Source: Pseudoalteromonas aliena SW19
Lineage (GTDB): Bacteria; Pseudomonadota; Gammaproteobacteria; Enterobacterales; Alteromonadaceae
Assembly (NCBI RefSeq): GCF_014905615.1
Contig: NZ_AQGU01000027.1
Coordinates: 62,001 to 126,000 of the forward strand
Direction: 5' to 3'
Length of the DNA stretch: 64,000 nt
The notes below the pieces were generated by a model. The model did no database searches. It was given only the letters and a program-made list of their open reading frames with translations, and was not told where the DNA came from. Positions 38,328-49,534 of the stretch are shown piece after piece; the stretch's first letter is position 1; the number at the start of each line of letters is the position of its first letter. The position numbers and the translations under genes were made by a program.

Positions 38328-40346
38328 ATGCGAATTGCTTCTTTATCTCTGCTAATTTCAGCTAGCTTATTAGCTAGTAGTGCATTTGCACAAGATACAG
38401 CCACTGTGACTGGAATTGAGTCTGAGATTAGTATTAAACAAACTGAATACGATAGCTCGACAAGAATACTTGATAAACACTTAAAAGAAGAAAATCAGTT
38501 ACAAAGTCAACTTGAATTGCTTCGTTCACGCTCTACAGAGTTAGATAAAGAAAAAAACCAAGCTCTTGATGCGATGAATGAAATGTATCGCCGATTAATC
38601 GACGACCCGACACTTGATATTAGTGTGGCTCAATCGCGCTATCAAAAAGCGGTGGTCGATCATAAGCAAAATAAGAACGATATTTCTATGCAGTTGGCGG
38701 CAATTGCATCCCACCGTAAAGATATTGAACAAATTCGTGTTGCCAAGCATACACTTTTAAACACATTAGAGAGTTTAAAAGAGCAATTAACCACTGCGCG
38801 TGTTGAACGATTACGTAATGAGTTTACGCGTGAGGGTACATTAGAAGTAGATCACACTATAAATTGTAAGCGTACAGAAACGCTTGCAGCGTGTGAGCAG
38901 CGTGGCCAGCAAATGGGATTACAAAAAGCAACTAAGCGGTTTGTCGATCAAATATTTGTTAATTTAACCGAAGAGCGTTTAGTTGAGCCAAAGCGAAATA
39001 TGGCGGGCGCTCAGGTGCAAATTTTAAGTAGCCATGTAGTAAGTAGTGCTTTTAGTGGACAAGGCAATTATAACGTTAATTTAAGTGTCACGATGCGCGG
39101 CGAAGTTAACAGCAGCCGTTTATGTAATTTACTAAGTATAGATAATCGCTATTGTTCTGAATACGGTACTCCGATGGCGACAACATATCAGCCAAGCTAC
39201 CGCAGCAATACTTATTCAGATAGTCAGTTAACATTCAGTAATGACGCTGATAATAGTGCAGCCTCATCATCTGATTACGCGATGAAGTCGCTAACAATAG
39301 ATAACAACATTAGTGCTGGGCAAGATGAAAACCAGTCAATTGAATTAACACTGCGTTCAAACGTATACGATGATGAAGTGTTTATTGATGGCGTAAGTTT
39401 TGGATCAACGCGCTTAGTGACTCGTTTACCAAGCGGTATTCACAATGTAGAAGTGCGTAAACTAGGTTATAAACCTTACCAAGTTAGAATCGACTTGAAT
39501 AAAGCGCAAACTATTCATGCTAATTTAGTAAAAAAGTCTAAGTCGATTGCTGCACCGACATATACTCGTGAGCAACCAGAAGTCATTACTAGTCAAGTAA
39601 ATGAAAATGTAAAAATATTAAATACAATCGTTGATGAGCCTGTTGTCATTATTCCTGCGGGAAAGTTTAAAATGGGCGATATTAACGGCAGTGGCTTAGC
39701 AAACGAACGCCCTGTTGTTGAAAAAACGATTGCAAACTCTTTTGCAATGCAAAGTAAAGAAGTAACCGTTGGCGCTTACGAGAAGTTTGTTTTAAACAGC
39801 GGCTATAAAACGCAAGCAGAGCAGGGCAAGGGGTGTGCGTACTATTTAAATGGTGAGCCGGTATGGGAAACTAATTTAAATTGGCGTAACCCAGGTTTTG
39901 ATCAAGGTAATGATTTTCCAGTTGTATGTTTAACGTATAACGACGCAAAAGCCTACGCAGAATGGCTGTCGGGTCAAACAGGGCAACAATTTCGCTTACC
40001 GAATGAGGTTGAGTGGGAATATGCCGCACGATCAGGTACTGACACTGAGTACCCTTGGGGTAACGACATAGATAAAAACTTAGCTAACTGTGGTTGGTGT
40101 GGTAGTGAATGGTCAAATAAGCGTGCAGCACCTGTGGGCTCTTTTTCTCCCAATGCGTTTGGTTTATACGATACAGTTGGTAATGTGTGGGAATGGACTG
40201 ACAAAGAGTCAGGAGAATCTGATGTTGCAGTTAGAGGTGGGGCGTGGAATTTTGCTCCAAGTCTTGCTCGAGCGTCAACGCGCTTAATTTTGACCCCTGA
40301 TTTTAGAGCAAATTACATTGGTTTTCGCTTAATGCGAGAACGATAA
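38328..40346 (+). CDS. Exported coiled-coil / PEGA / SUMF1-domain protein
   Basis: A 672-residue secreted protein with a signal peptide (RIASLSLLISASLLASSAFA). Residues about 25-165 are a charged coiled coil. About 170-290 is an uncharacterised domain with four cysteines. About 337-400 is a PEGA domain (VFIDGVSFGSTRLVTRLPSG; EVRKLGYKPYQVRI). About 440-672 is a SUMF1/FGE-type domain (IPAGKFKMGD; FPVVCLTYNDAKAYAEWLS; RLPNEVEWEYAARSGT; GNVWEWT; GFRLMRER). The cysteine pair that makes formylglycine in true FGEs is not visible near its C-terminus (SLARASTRL), so this is probably a binding or structural use of the fold. No sulfatase gene lies nearby. ATG 38328 is chosen for the signal peptide; a TTG lies at 38313. 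Confidence 0.87.
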   Translation: MRIASLSLLISASLLASSAFAQDTATVTGIESEISIKQTEYDSSTRILDKHLKEENQLQSQLELLRSRSTELDKEKNQALDAMNEMYRRLIDDPTLDISVAQSRYQKAVVDHKQNKNDISMQLAAIASHRKDIEQIRVAKHTLLNTLESLKEQLTTARVERLRNEFTREGTLEVDHTINCKRTETLAACEQRGQQMGLQKATKRFVDQIFVNLTEERLVEPKRNMAGAQVQILSSHVVSSAFSGQGNYNVNLSVTMRGEVNSSRLCNLLSIDNRYCSEYGTPMATTYQPSYRSNTYSDSQLTFSNDADNSAASSSDYAMKSLTIDNNISAGQDENQSIELTLRSNVYDDEVFIDGVSFGSTRLVTRLPSGIHNVEVRKLGYKPYQVRIDLNKAQTIHANLVKKSKSIAAPTYTREQPEVITSQVNENVKILNTIVDEPVVIIPAGKFKMGDINGSGLANERPVVEKTIANSFAMQSKEVTVGAYEKFVLNSGYKTQAEQGKGCAYYLNGEPVWETNLNWRNPGFDQGNDFPVVCLTYNDAKAYAEWLSGQTGQQFRLPNEVEWEYAARSGTDTEYPWGNDIDKNLANCGWCGSEWSNKRAAPVGSFSPNAFGLYDTVGNVWEWTDKESGESDVAVRGGAWNFAPSLARASTRLILTPDFRANYIGFRLMRER

Positions 40347-40361
40347 TTTATAAAAGGAAGC

Positions 40362-40401
40362 CTCTATTTTTAGTTTGAATTTTAAAATCTAAAAATTAGA
40401 G
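40362..40401 (+). other. Imperfect inverted repeat between the SUMF1 gene and mreB
   Basis: CTCTATTTTTAG and CTAAAAATTAGAG can pair with one bulged base around a 15-base AT-rich loop. It may act as a weak terminator or an mreB leader structure; there is no T-run beyond it. Confidence 0.4.
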
Positions 40402-40410
40402 TGCCGTTAA

Positions 40411-41483
<1,073 letters not shown>

Positions 41484-41484
<1 letters not shown>

Positions 41485-42326
41485 TGAAATCAATGTTTGA
41501 AAGAACCGCGTCTTTACAACTGCGACTTTTTGTCGCAGTGTTTTTGAGTATCGTACTCATAGCAGGTGATAGGTATACACAAGGCAGTACGATTATTCGT
41601 ACCAGCCTAAATACGCTTGTAAGCCCATTAATCTATGTTGCTAACTTACCTTATGAATTATTTAGTCTAAGCGCTAAAAGTTTACATACGCGCGATCAAC
41701 TGCTTACTGAAAATGAAGCACTGAAGAAAAAGCAAATGTTACAAAGTGAGCAGCTTCAGCAGTATCAGTACCTAGCCAGAGAAAATCAAAAATTACGTGC
41801 ATTATTAGGCTCATCAGCAAAGCAATCTAACCGAAAAATAATTGCCCAAGTACTTTCTGTCCATTCAAACCCATATAGTCATCAAGTCGTTATAAATCGA
41901 GGCACAACCGATGGACTCAGTGAAGGTCAAGCTGTCATTGATGAAATGGGCGTTGTAGGTCAGCTAACAAAAGTGGGCTCAACCACATCACGTGTATTGT
42001 TAATGACTGATACGACTCATGCTACACCAGTGCGTATTTTGCGTAATGACGTGCGTACCGTGGTCGAAGGGATCGGAAAAATTAACGTGGTTAAGCTGTC
42101 GCATGTACCACATAGTTTAGACGTACGTATTGGCGATATATTAGTAACTTCAGGCCTAGGTGCAACGTTTCCCGAAGGTTATCCTGTTGCAGTAATCACC
42201 GAAATTAATCGTGATGAAGGGCGTCCGTTTGCACAAGTTTATGCCGAGCCAATTGCACAATTAGATCGTGTCCGTTTATTAGTTATTTTGTGGCGAAACG
42301 AACAGGAGCGCTTAAATAATGATTAG
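41484..42326 (+). CDS. mreC: Rod shape-determining protein MreC
   Basis: A 280-residue bitopic protein. An N-terminal membrane helix (LQLRLFVAVFLSIVLIAGD) is followed by a coiled coil (residues about 65-105) and the periplasmic double beta-barrel with VVINRGTTDGLSEGQAVID, GVVGQLTKVGSTTSRVLLMTD-type segments and GDILVTSGLGATFPEGYPVA. It activates PBP2/RodA together with MreD. The ATG overlaps the mreB stop (TAATG). Confidence 0.97.
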
Positions 42327-42798
42327 CCGTTATTCATTATTAATTGCACTAAGCATATTTTTTGCTTTGATAATGGCGCTCATGCCGTTGCCATTTTCGT
42401 TCGAACCATTTCGCCCTGATTGGGTATTACTGGTATTAATGTACTGGTCTCTTGCAGCGCCACATCGTTTAAATATTGGTACGGCATGGGTGGTTGGTCT
42501 ATTAATTGACTTAGCATCTGGCTCGCCGCTTGGCGTTAACTCGTTAACCTATTCAATCTGTATTTTTGTAACGGCTAGTAATTTTCAAAAAATCCGCAAT
42601 TTTTCTTTGTGGCAACAAAGCTTATTAATTGGTTTATTTTTAACGCTTTATCATCTAATGCAGTTTTGGTTAAATCACTTTTTACTGGGTGTTTACTTTA
42701 ATCCACAATATTTATGGCCAGTTTTAACCGGCATGTTAAGTTGGTTTTGGGTCTTTTTATTACTTCGTAAATATCGCAGACATTTTAGGATTAGGTAA
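42319..42798 (+). CDS. mreD: Rod shape-determining protein MreD
   Basis: A 159-residue inner-membrane protein with about five hydrophobic helices. The family pattern FRPDWVLLVLMYWSLAAPHR followed by GLLIDLASGSPLGVNSL is clear. The start lies eight bases inside mreC, indicating translational coupling. It is part of the Rod complex that directs cell elongation. Confidence 0.96.
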   Translation: MISRYSLLIALSIFFALIMALMPLPFSFEPFRPDWVLLVLMYWSLAAPHRLNIGTAWVVGLLIDLASGSPLGVNSLTYSICIFVTASNFQKIRNFSLWQQSLLIGLFLTLYHLMQFWLNHFLLGVYFNPQYLWPVLTGMLSWFWVFLLLRKYRRHFRIR

Positions 42799-43368
42799 AT
42801 GACTACCGCAGTATATTTGGCATCAGCCTCTCCCCGTCGTAAAGAATTACTAGCTCAGCTAGGTATCGAGTTTTCGCAGTTTAGTGTTGACGCAGACGAA
42901 AGCCAGTTGCCTAATGAGCAACCACAGAAGTATGTAGAGCGCTTAGCGCGTTTAAAAGCAAAAACAGGTGTTGAGCTTGGCTATATTGACCGTCCAGTGC
43001 TAGGCAGTGATACGGTTGTTGTGATTGATAACGAGTCTTTATGTAAGCCTTTGGACGAAGCTGACTTTACACAAACGTTAAAGCGCTTGTCGGGTAAAAC
43101 ACATCAAGTGTTAACGGCAGTTGCTTTTGCTACACAAGAAAAAATATTGAGTTGTGTTGTAACAACAGACGTTACTTTTAAAGACCTCACCGATGAAGAA
43201 ATAAAAGCTTATTGGCTAAGTGGCGAGCCACAAGACAAAGCCGGTGGTTATGGTATACAGGGTTTAGGCGGTCGCTTTGTTACCCATATTTCGGGTAGCT
43301 ATTTTTGTGTAGTAGGCTTACCTTTATATGAGACCGAACAATTATTACAAGCATTCTTAAGAAGGTAA
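42799..43368 (+). CDS. maf: Maf family nucleotide pyrophosphatase (dTTP/UTP type)
   Basis: A 189-residue Maf protein starting directly after the mreD stop. Key motifs: YLASASPRRKELLAQLGI near the N-terminus, GSDTVVVID with the catalytic Asp, and DKAGGYGIQGLGGRFV. The sequence fits the YhdE subfamily, which hydrolyses dTTP and UTP and their modified forms. Location between mreD and rng matches yhdE of E. coli. Confidence 0.95.
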   Translation: MTTAVYLASASPRRKELLAQLGIEFSQFSVDADESQLPNEQPQKYVERLARLKAKTGVELGYIDRPVLGSDTVVVIDNESLCKPLDEADFTQTLKRLSGKTHQVLTAVAFATQEKILSCVVTTDVTFKDLTDEEIKAYWLSGEPQDKAGGYGIQGLGGRFVTHISGSYFCVVGLPLYETEQLLQAFLRR

Positions 43369-43369
43369 C

Positions 43370-44842
43370 ATGAGTACAGAATTACTGATCAATGTCACGC
43401 CAAGCGAAAGCCGTGTTGCCCTAATAGAAAACGGCGTATTACAAGAAATTCAATTAGAACGAATAGGTAACCTAGGTATTGTAGGTAACATTTATTTAGG
43501 AAAAATAAGCCGTGTTTTGCCTGGTATGCAAGCGGCTTTTGTTGATATCGGTCTTGAAAAAGCGGCATTTTTACATGCATCAGATATTGTCAACAGTGCA
43601 TCTATTGTTGAAGGGGTCGACGACGTACCAATAAAAAAAGTACAAGATATTAGAGAGTTAGTTCGCCAAGGCCAATTCATAATGGTGCAGGTGGTAAAAG
43701 ATCCTCTGGGTACTAAAGGTGCTAGGCTTACTACTGATATAACGATACCTTCTCGATACTTAGTTTTTATGCCTGATGCGACTCATGTTGGTGTTAGTCA
43801 GCGCATAGAAACCGAAGAAGAGCGTTCGCGCCTTAAAAAAATTGTTGCTGAATATGGTGACGAAAATGGCAGTTTTATTGTTCGCACTGCTGCAGAAGGT
43901 GCTAGTGAAGCTGAATTACGGCACGATGCCGGCTTTTTAAGAAAGCTCTGGGAGAGAATAACATCCCGTCGTAAAAAAACGAGCAAAGCCAGTATATTAC
44001 ATGAAGATCTGACGCTTACCTTTAGAACGCTACGAGATTATGTCGGTGAAGACATGGAGCGTATTCGTGTTGATTCAAAACTCACTTACCAAGAATTAAA
44101 ACTATTTACCGAAGAATTTGTACCACAATTGTCGCAAGTCTTGGAGTATTACCCAGGTGAACGGCCAATTTTTGATTTATTTGATGTTGAAAATGAAATC
44201 CAAAAAGCGCTACATCGCAAAGTTACGTTAAAGTCGGGTGGCTATATCATTATTGATCAAACCGAAGCGATGACTACGGTTGATGTAAATACTGGCGCGT
44301 TTGTGGGTCATAGAAATTTAGAAGAAACCATTTTTAATACCAATGTTGAGGCTACTTCAGCCATAGCTCGCCAACTTAGGTTACGTAATTTAGGCGGTAT
44401 TATTATTATCGACTTTATTGACATGGTAAGCGAGGATCACAAACGTCGAGTGCTTCATTCACTTGAAGCTGCTTTATCACAAGATCGAACCAAAACAAAC
44501 ATTAACGGACTCTCAGCACTTGGCTTGGTAGAGATGACTCGTAAGCGTACCCGTGAAAGTTTAGAGCATATTTTATGTGATGTATGCCCTGCCTGTTCAG
44601 GTCGCGGTTCGCAAAAAACGGTTGAAACAGTTTGCTACGAAATATTACGCGAAATAGTCCGCGTTAACCGAGCTTATGCGGCAGATAAATTTATGGTTTA
44701 TGCCGCACCTGCTGTAAGCGAAGCTTTACTCAATGATGAATATCATAACCTTGCGGAACTTGAACTGTTTATAGGTAAGCAAGTACATATTCAAACCGAA
44801 AGTTTGTACAGCCAAGAACAGTTTGATGTGGTGATGATGTAA
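43370..44842 (+). CDS. rng: Ribonuclease G
   Basis: A 490-residue endoribonuclease (E. coli 489) of the RNase E/G family. The N-terminal S1 domain has IYLGKISRVLPGMQAAFVDIG. Catalytic aspartates lie in TTVDVNTGAFVG and IIIIDFIDM, and the zinc-link CxxC is in DVCPACSGRGS. It matures the 5' end of 16S rRNA and degrades some mRNAs. It lacks the long C-terminal scaffold of RNase E. One base separates it from maf. Confidence 0.97.
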   Translation: MSTELLINVTPSESRVALIENGVLQEIQLERIGNLGIVGNIYLGKISRVLPGMQAAFVDIGLEKAAFLHASDIVNSASIVEGVDDVPIKKVQDIRELVRQGQFIMVQVVKDPLGTKGARLTTDITIPSRYLVFMPDATHVGVSQRIETEEERSRLKKIVAEYGDENGSFIVRTAAEGASEAELRHDAGFLRKLWERITSRRKKTSKASILHEDLTLTFRTLRDYVGEDMERIRVDSKLTYQELKLFTEEFVPQLSQVLEYYPGERPIFDLFDVENEIQKALHRKVTLKSGGYIIIDQTEAMTTVDVNTGAFVGHRNLEETIFNTNVEATSAIARQLRLRNLGGIIIIDFIDMVSEDHKRRVLHSLEAALSQDRTKTNINGLSALGLVEMTRKRTRESLEHILCDVCPACSGRGSQKTVETVCYEILREIVRVNRAYAADKFMVYAAPAVSEALLNDEYHNLAELELFIGKQVHIQTESLYSQEQFDVVMM

Positions 44843-47800
44843 TGAAGGTAAAAGCGGCCTGTTTTTTTTGTTTTAGAAAGTTATGGCAAACTTGTGCCAT
44901 CACTTTAGTGTTACTGGCCGTTATTGTCTCTATTTTAAAATATACACTTCCCTATGCAAACGATTACAAAAGCAATATTGAAACCTACCTATATGATAAG
45001 TTTGCAATAAGCCTGTCAATTGGCGCAATTTCGGCGAGCTGGCAGGGCAGTGGGCCTGCTCTAGTACTTGAAAACTTATCGTTTAAAGATAACGAAACTG
45101 CGCCTATATCACTCACCATAGCCAAAACAAGCTTAGAGCTTAACTTGTGGGAAAGCTTAAAAACGCTGCAATTTAAATCTAACTATTTTGTTATTAATGG
45201 TTTTCATACCAGCGTCAATATGGCTAATTTATTTAATAGTAACGAGACTGAAGAGGTTTCGTTTGAACAAAAAGAATTAATAGAAGAGCTTTTTTTAGGT
45301 GAAACAGGCCATTTTGCAGTAGAAAACTCGAGCATTAACTTTGTGCTAGAAGATGGCACAGAGCGGAAATTGTTGCTCAAAAATATCACTTGGCAAAACG
45401 AAGAAAACCAGCATTTAGGCAGTGGCACCTTAGCTTTACCCGGGATTTCAGTGGGCAATTTTGATGCACGCATTGCACTTACTGGTGAAACAATTGAGCA
45501 AGTGGCGGGTGATATATATGTGCAAGCAAATAAAGTTGATGTGTCTAATTTGTTATCGCAATACATTAACACTGAAAAGCAGCAATTAAGTAGCGATATA
45601 AATTTACAGGCGTGGCTTAAGCTTGAAAAAGGGCTTGTAAGTGATATAAAAATGCAATGGTTACCTAGCTTTGTTCGATGGAAAAGTGCAGAGCAAAATC
45701 AGCAAGTAAGTTTGAGTGAAGGCGGCTTTCATTTATATCCAGAGCAAAACAGCTGGCACTTAAAAAGCACTGGTTTAACATTTAATAGTAATAAAACAAC
45801 GTGGCCAAGTTTAAAATTTGAAGCGCAACTAGGTACTCAAAAGCAACTATGGTTAGAGCAAGTTGATTTGGGGTTACTTGCTAATTTAGCGGAACTTACA
45901 CGTTTTGATGCACTTAAACCATTTTTAAATCGACAACCTAGCGGTCAAATAAAACAAGCTTATGTCAGTTTTAATAATGCACAGCAATGGCAGTTATGGT
46001 TCGAGGCGAACGAGATTGGCTGGCAAGAATTGGATTCAATACCAGCAGTGCAAGGGTTGCGTGTAAACGGTTTAGTTAACCAAAGCCGCGGTCGTATTTC
46101 ATTGTTTGGCGAAAACGGTACATTGGTTACAGGCGACAGCTTTAGTAATGATATAGCTTACAACCAGCTTAATATTGTGCTTGATTTAGCTAAGCAAAAT
46201 GATAGCTGGCATATCAGCAGTGATAATATTTGGTTTGATAACAACGAAGTGACATTAGTTGCCGAGATGGCACTGAGCTTAGGTAAAACCCCCCGCTTAG
46301 ATTTATATGCAGAAGCGTTCGCACCAGATGCGAGCATTGCAGGTAATTATTTTCCGCTTAAAGCGATGAGCTCAGAACTTGTTAGCTATCTAAATGGTGC
46401 AATTAAAGGTGGCGAAATAGCCAAAGCGCAGATTTTATTTGCCGGACCTGTATCGGGATTTCCATTTGCTGATGGTTCAGGTCAGTTTAATGTATTGGCA
46501 CAAATAGATAATGCAACCTATGAATTTGATCCTGATTGGCCAACTGTTACTGATGCAAATGTTGCTCTGCATTTTGCTAATGAACGTATGTATATATATA
46601 GTCAGCAGGGCAAACTAGTAAATTTAGACATAGGCAGCAGCGTAAAAGTAAGCATTGCCGATTTGATGAATGCTGACGAAGTTATTGTACAAATAGATAA
46701 AAAAGCACCAATGGAAAAGTTGCATGATTTTTTTGCAGCCACTCCTATTGCCAATCCTCTTGCTGAGATTTTTACTGTTGTGCAAGGCAAAGGAGAGGCA
46801 CAAGCCAGTATTGAGTTATTAATTGGCTCTAAGTTTGAAGATGGTGCAAGTGTGAGTGGCAAAGTTGATTTAAGTAATCTGCCAGTATTCATTGCGACTC
46901 CAGGTATTGATCTTAAAAACCTAAGTGGTGAACTTAGTTTTAAAAACGACAATATCACACTTCAAAATGCTACAGCTACGTGGCTTGGTATGCCATTAAA
47001 TATTAACTACAGCAGTAAAAGTGATGCTAAAAATTACCAAGTAAATATAGATATTAATGCGCAACTTGACGCCAATACCTTAATAGCACGCGGACAAGGT
47101 ATTTTAAAAGATTACCTTAAGGGTCAAAGTGATATTGATATTGGTTTAGTCCTTAACTTTACCGAGCAAGGTTTTAATTATCGTGCACAGGTAACTTCAG
47201 AACTACTTGGTTTAACGAGCAACTTACCAGCACCTTATAATAAAACGAGTGAACAAATATGGGCACTTGATGCTGTTGTGCAAGGCGATGAAATTTCAAA
47301 TCTTATTACAGCAAATGCAAATCAGCAATTTTACTTTAATGCTATTTTAGAAAATAATAAGTCGCAATTTAGCAATGCTCATTTTGTACTGGGTAAACAA
47401 GATTTAGGGCTTAGCCCAAAAGATTTAAGCGTTAATATTAATCTCGAGCAAACAGAGTTAGTCCCGTGGATTGATCTTATTGATCAAATAATTGATGCAG
47501 CAAAAGACGATCCAAATAGCCAATCATCAGGCATTATGCCGCCGCTAAATAAGGTCGTTGCAAATATAGGTACTTTTAATGCAAGTAGTATTGTATTTAA
47601 TGACTTTGAAATGCAGTTGGCACCTACGCAAAGTGATTTTTCTCTAAAATTAAACGCAAAAGAGTTGCGTGCTGGTGTATTTATTCCTACCTCCCAGCCG
47701 AGTCAGCCAATACGTATTAATGCTGATTATTTAAGACTTAACTTTGCACAGAGAATCCAACAAGAGCTAGATACCAAGGATGCAGAACTCGACGAAGATT

Positions 47801-48702
47801 TAAGTTGGTTAACTAAAGTGCCGGCAATAGAGTTTGAATGTAGTGACTGTAAAATATCTCATTATCAATTAGATAAAGTAAGTGCCTCGCTATTAGGTGA
47901 TGGCAAGCGACTTGTTATTTCTGAACTCGTTGTTGATAAAGGCGACCATATACTGCGAACCAAAGGACAATGGGAAAATGGTTTAACTAATCTTAATGGC
48001 GAGCTTAAAAGTGATGATGTAGGTGCCTTGTTTGATGAGTTTGATATAACTACAGCGATTAAAGATTCTAAAACAAACATTAATTATAATTTAGGGTGGC
48101 AAGGCGCTCCTTATGACTTTGATGTTGCAAGTTTAAGTGGTGAAATACAGTGGGATTTAGGAGAAGGGCATTTAACTGAAGTTAGTGATGGCGGTGCTCG
48201 GGTATTTTCATTATTGAGCCTGGATTCGTTGGTACGTAAGCTAAAGCTGGATTTTAGAGATGTTTTTTCAAAAGGTTTTTTTTATAACAGCATGCAAGGC
48301 TCTATGCAGCTAGAAAATGGCATCGCATATACTAAAGATACTAAAATGGATGGTGTACCTGCTGATCTAACCATTAAGGGCTACGCAAACTTAAACACCC
48401 TTGATATAAATTACGACCTTGCTGTCGCACCACAAGTAACGTCGAGTATTCCGGTTATTGTTGCTTGGATGGTGAATCCAGTAACAGGGCTTGCGGCGCT
48501 AGCACTTGATAAAGTTATTCATTCAGCGAATGTTATTTCAGAAATTAATTTTAAAGTAACAGGGAAAATGAACGATCCTGTTGTGCAGGAGCTTGACAGA
48601 AAAAGCCGTGAAGTTACGTTACCACAAGCAGCGCAAAATCAGCCCCAAACATCAACAGAGTTAACGCTTAAAAATACTGATGTAAAAACAGCCAATGAAT
48701 AA
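44842..48702 (+). CDS. yhdP: YhdP family AsmA-like lipid transport protein
   Basis: A 1286-residue protein (E. coli YhdP 1266). A single N-terminal membrane helix (residues about 15-36) leads into a very long periplasmic region rich in beta strands. This includes the DUF3971-type region and a C-terminal AsmA-like region (GAPYDFDVASLSGEIQWDLGEG; LTIKGYANLNTLDINYDL). YhdP with TamB and YdbH forms bridges that move phospholipid to the outer membrane. The start overlaps the rng stop (TAATG) and the end overlaps the next gene by eight bases. Confidence 0.95.
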   Translation: MKVKAACFFCFRKLWQTCAITLVLLAVIVSILKYTLPYANDYKSNIETYLYDKFAISLSIGAISASWQGSGPALVLENLSFKDNETAPISLTIAKTSLELNLWESLKTLQFKSNYFVINGFHTSVNMANLFNSNETEEVSFEQKELIEELFLGETGHFAVENSSINFVLEDGTERKLLLKNITWQNEENQHLGSGTLALPGISVGNFDARIALTGETIEQVAGDIYVQANKVDVSNLLSQYINTEKQQLSSDINLQAWLKLEKGLVSDIKMQWLPSFVRWKSAEQNQQVSLSEGGFHLYPEQNSWHLKSTGLTFNSNKTTWPSLKFEAQLGTQKQLWLEQVDLGLLANLAELTRFDALKPFLNRQPSGQIKQAYVSFNNAQQWQLWFEANEIGWQELDSIPAVQGLRVNGLVNQSRGRISLFGENGTLVTGDSFSNDIAYNQLNIVLDLAKQNDSWHISSDNIWFDNNEVTLVAEMALSLGKTPRLDLYAEAFAPDASIAGNYFPLKAMSSELVSYLNGAIKGGEIAKAQILFAGPVSGFPFADGSGQFNVLAQIDNATYEFDPDWPTVTDANVALHFANERMYIYSQQGKLVNLDIGSSVKVSIADLMNADEVIVQIDKKAPMEKLHDFFAATPIANPLAEIFTVVQGKGEAQASIELLIGSKFEDGASVSGKVDLSNLPVFIATPGIDLKNLSGELSFKNDNITLQNATATWLGMPLNINYSSKSDAKNYQVNIDINAQLDANTLIARGQGILKDYLKGQSDIDIGLVLNFTEQGFNYRAQVTSELLGLTSNLPAPYNKTSEQIWALDAVVQGDEISNLITANANQQFYFNAILENNKSQFSNAHFVLGKQDLGLSPKDLSVNINLEQTELVPWIDLIDQIIDAAKDDPNSQSSGIMPPLNKVVANIGTFNASSIVFNDFEMQLAPTQSDFSLKLNAKELRAGVFIPTSQPSQPIRINADYLRLNFAQRIQQELDTKDAELDEDLSWLTKVPAIEFECSDCKISHYQLDKVSASLLGDGKRLVISELVVDKGDHILRTKGQWENGLTNLNGELKSDDVGALFDEFDITTAIKDSKTNINYNLGWQGAPYDFDVASLSGEIQWDLGEGHLTEVSDGGARVFSLLSLDSLVRKLKLDFRDVFSKGFFYNSMQGSMQLENGIAYTKDTKMDGVPADLTIKGYANLNTLDINYDLAVAPQVTSSIPVIVAWMVNPVTGLAALALDKVIHSANVISEINFKVTGKMNDPVVQELDRKSREVTLPQAAQNQPQTSTELTLKNTDVKTANE

Positions 48703-49534
48703 TACCGAGAGCCTTAAAACACCTACAATAGTTGCTGTGCAAATGTGCTCAACGCTAAATGCTGATGAAAACATGGCAAGCTTAAAGTGCGTGTTGAAAA
48801 CATTACCAGCAACCAGGCCATTGCTTGTTTGTTTACCTGAGGCTTTTTTAGTCTTTAGCAAAAGTGGCCACGATACGCTCGTTGTTGCTAAGAAAGTTGA
48901 ACAATACAAACTGCAACTTAGTAAATTGTGTAAACTTCATAATATTTGGTTAAATGCAGGCACAATGCCAGAGCCGTTTAATGAAAATAAATATTATGCA
49001 GCGTCGCACTTATTCAATAACCAAGGCGAGCTAGTTGCAACGTATAACAAAATACATTTGTTTGATGTAAACATTGATGACAAAACAGGAAACTACCGAG
49101 AGTCAGATTTTACTCAAGCAGGTAGCGATGTGGTGGTGGTTGAGTCTCCCTTTGGCCAAATAGGTTTAACAGTATGTTATGATCTGCGCTTTAGTGGCTT
49201 ATTCAACGAACTAGTACGCCAAGGCGCGGATATTATTTTAGTACCGAGTGCTTTTACTGTACCAACAGGGCAAGCACACTGGCAACCGCTATTAGCAGCT
49301 CGCGCAATAGAAACACAATGTTATGTAGTTGCAGCAGCTCAGTACGGTATACATGAAAATGGCCGACAAACATATGGTCACAGTATTATTGTTTCACCTT
49401 GGGGAAACATCCTAAGTGAATTGCCAACAGGCACCGGTTTTATAAGCTGCAACGCAGATTTAGACCAGTTACAAAAAATTAGACGAGATATGCCAGTGCA
49501 ATCTCATCAACGATTTAGAGAGCATTTATTATGA
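48695..49534 (+). CDS. Carbon-nitrogen hydrolase (nitrilase superfamily, Nit-like amidase)
   Basis: A 279-residue hydrolase. The catalytic triad is visible: Glu in CLPEAFLVF (about residue 50), Lys in YNKIHLFDV (about 116) and Cys in [11 protein letters not shown] (about 155). The closest type is the Nit1/Nit2 branch, some of which repair deaminated glutathione or hydrolyse omega-amides. In many gammaproteobacteria this gene sits between yhdP and tldD, as here. Overlaps at both ends (8 and 4 bases) place it firmly in the operon. No signal peptide. Confidence 0.92.
   Translation: MNNTESLKTPTIVAVQMCSTLNADENMASLKCVLKTLPATRPLLVCLPEAFLVFSKSGHDTLVVAKKVEQYKLQLSKLCKLHNIWLNAGTMPEPFNENKYYAASHLFNNQGELVATYNKIHLFDVNIDDKTGNYRESDFTQAGSDVVVVESPFGQIGLTVCYDLRFSGLFNELVRQGADIILVPSAFTVPTGQAHWQPLLAARAIETQCYVVAAAQYGIHENGRQTYGHSIIVSPWGNILSELPTGTGFISCNADLDQLQKIRRDMPVQSHQRFREHLL

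Noticed and set aside
38328..40346. Active formylglycine-generating enzyme
   Set aside because: The catalytic cysteine pair is not seen in the expected C-terminal region and no sulfatase is nearby, so it was described only as a SUMF1-domain protein.
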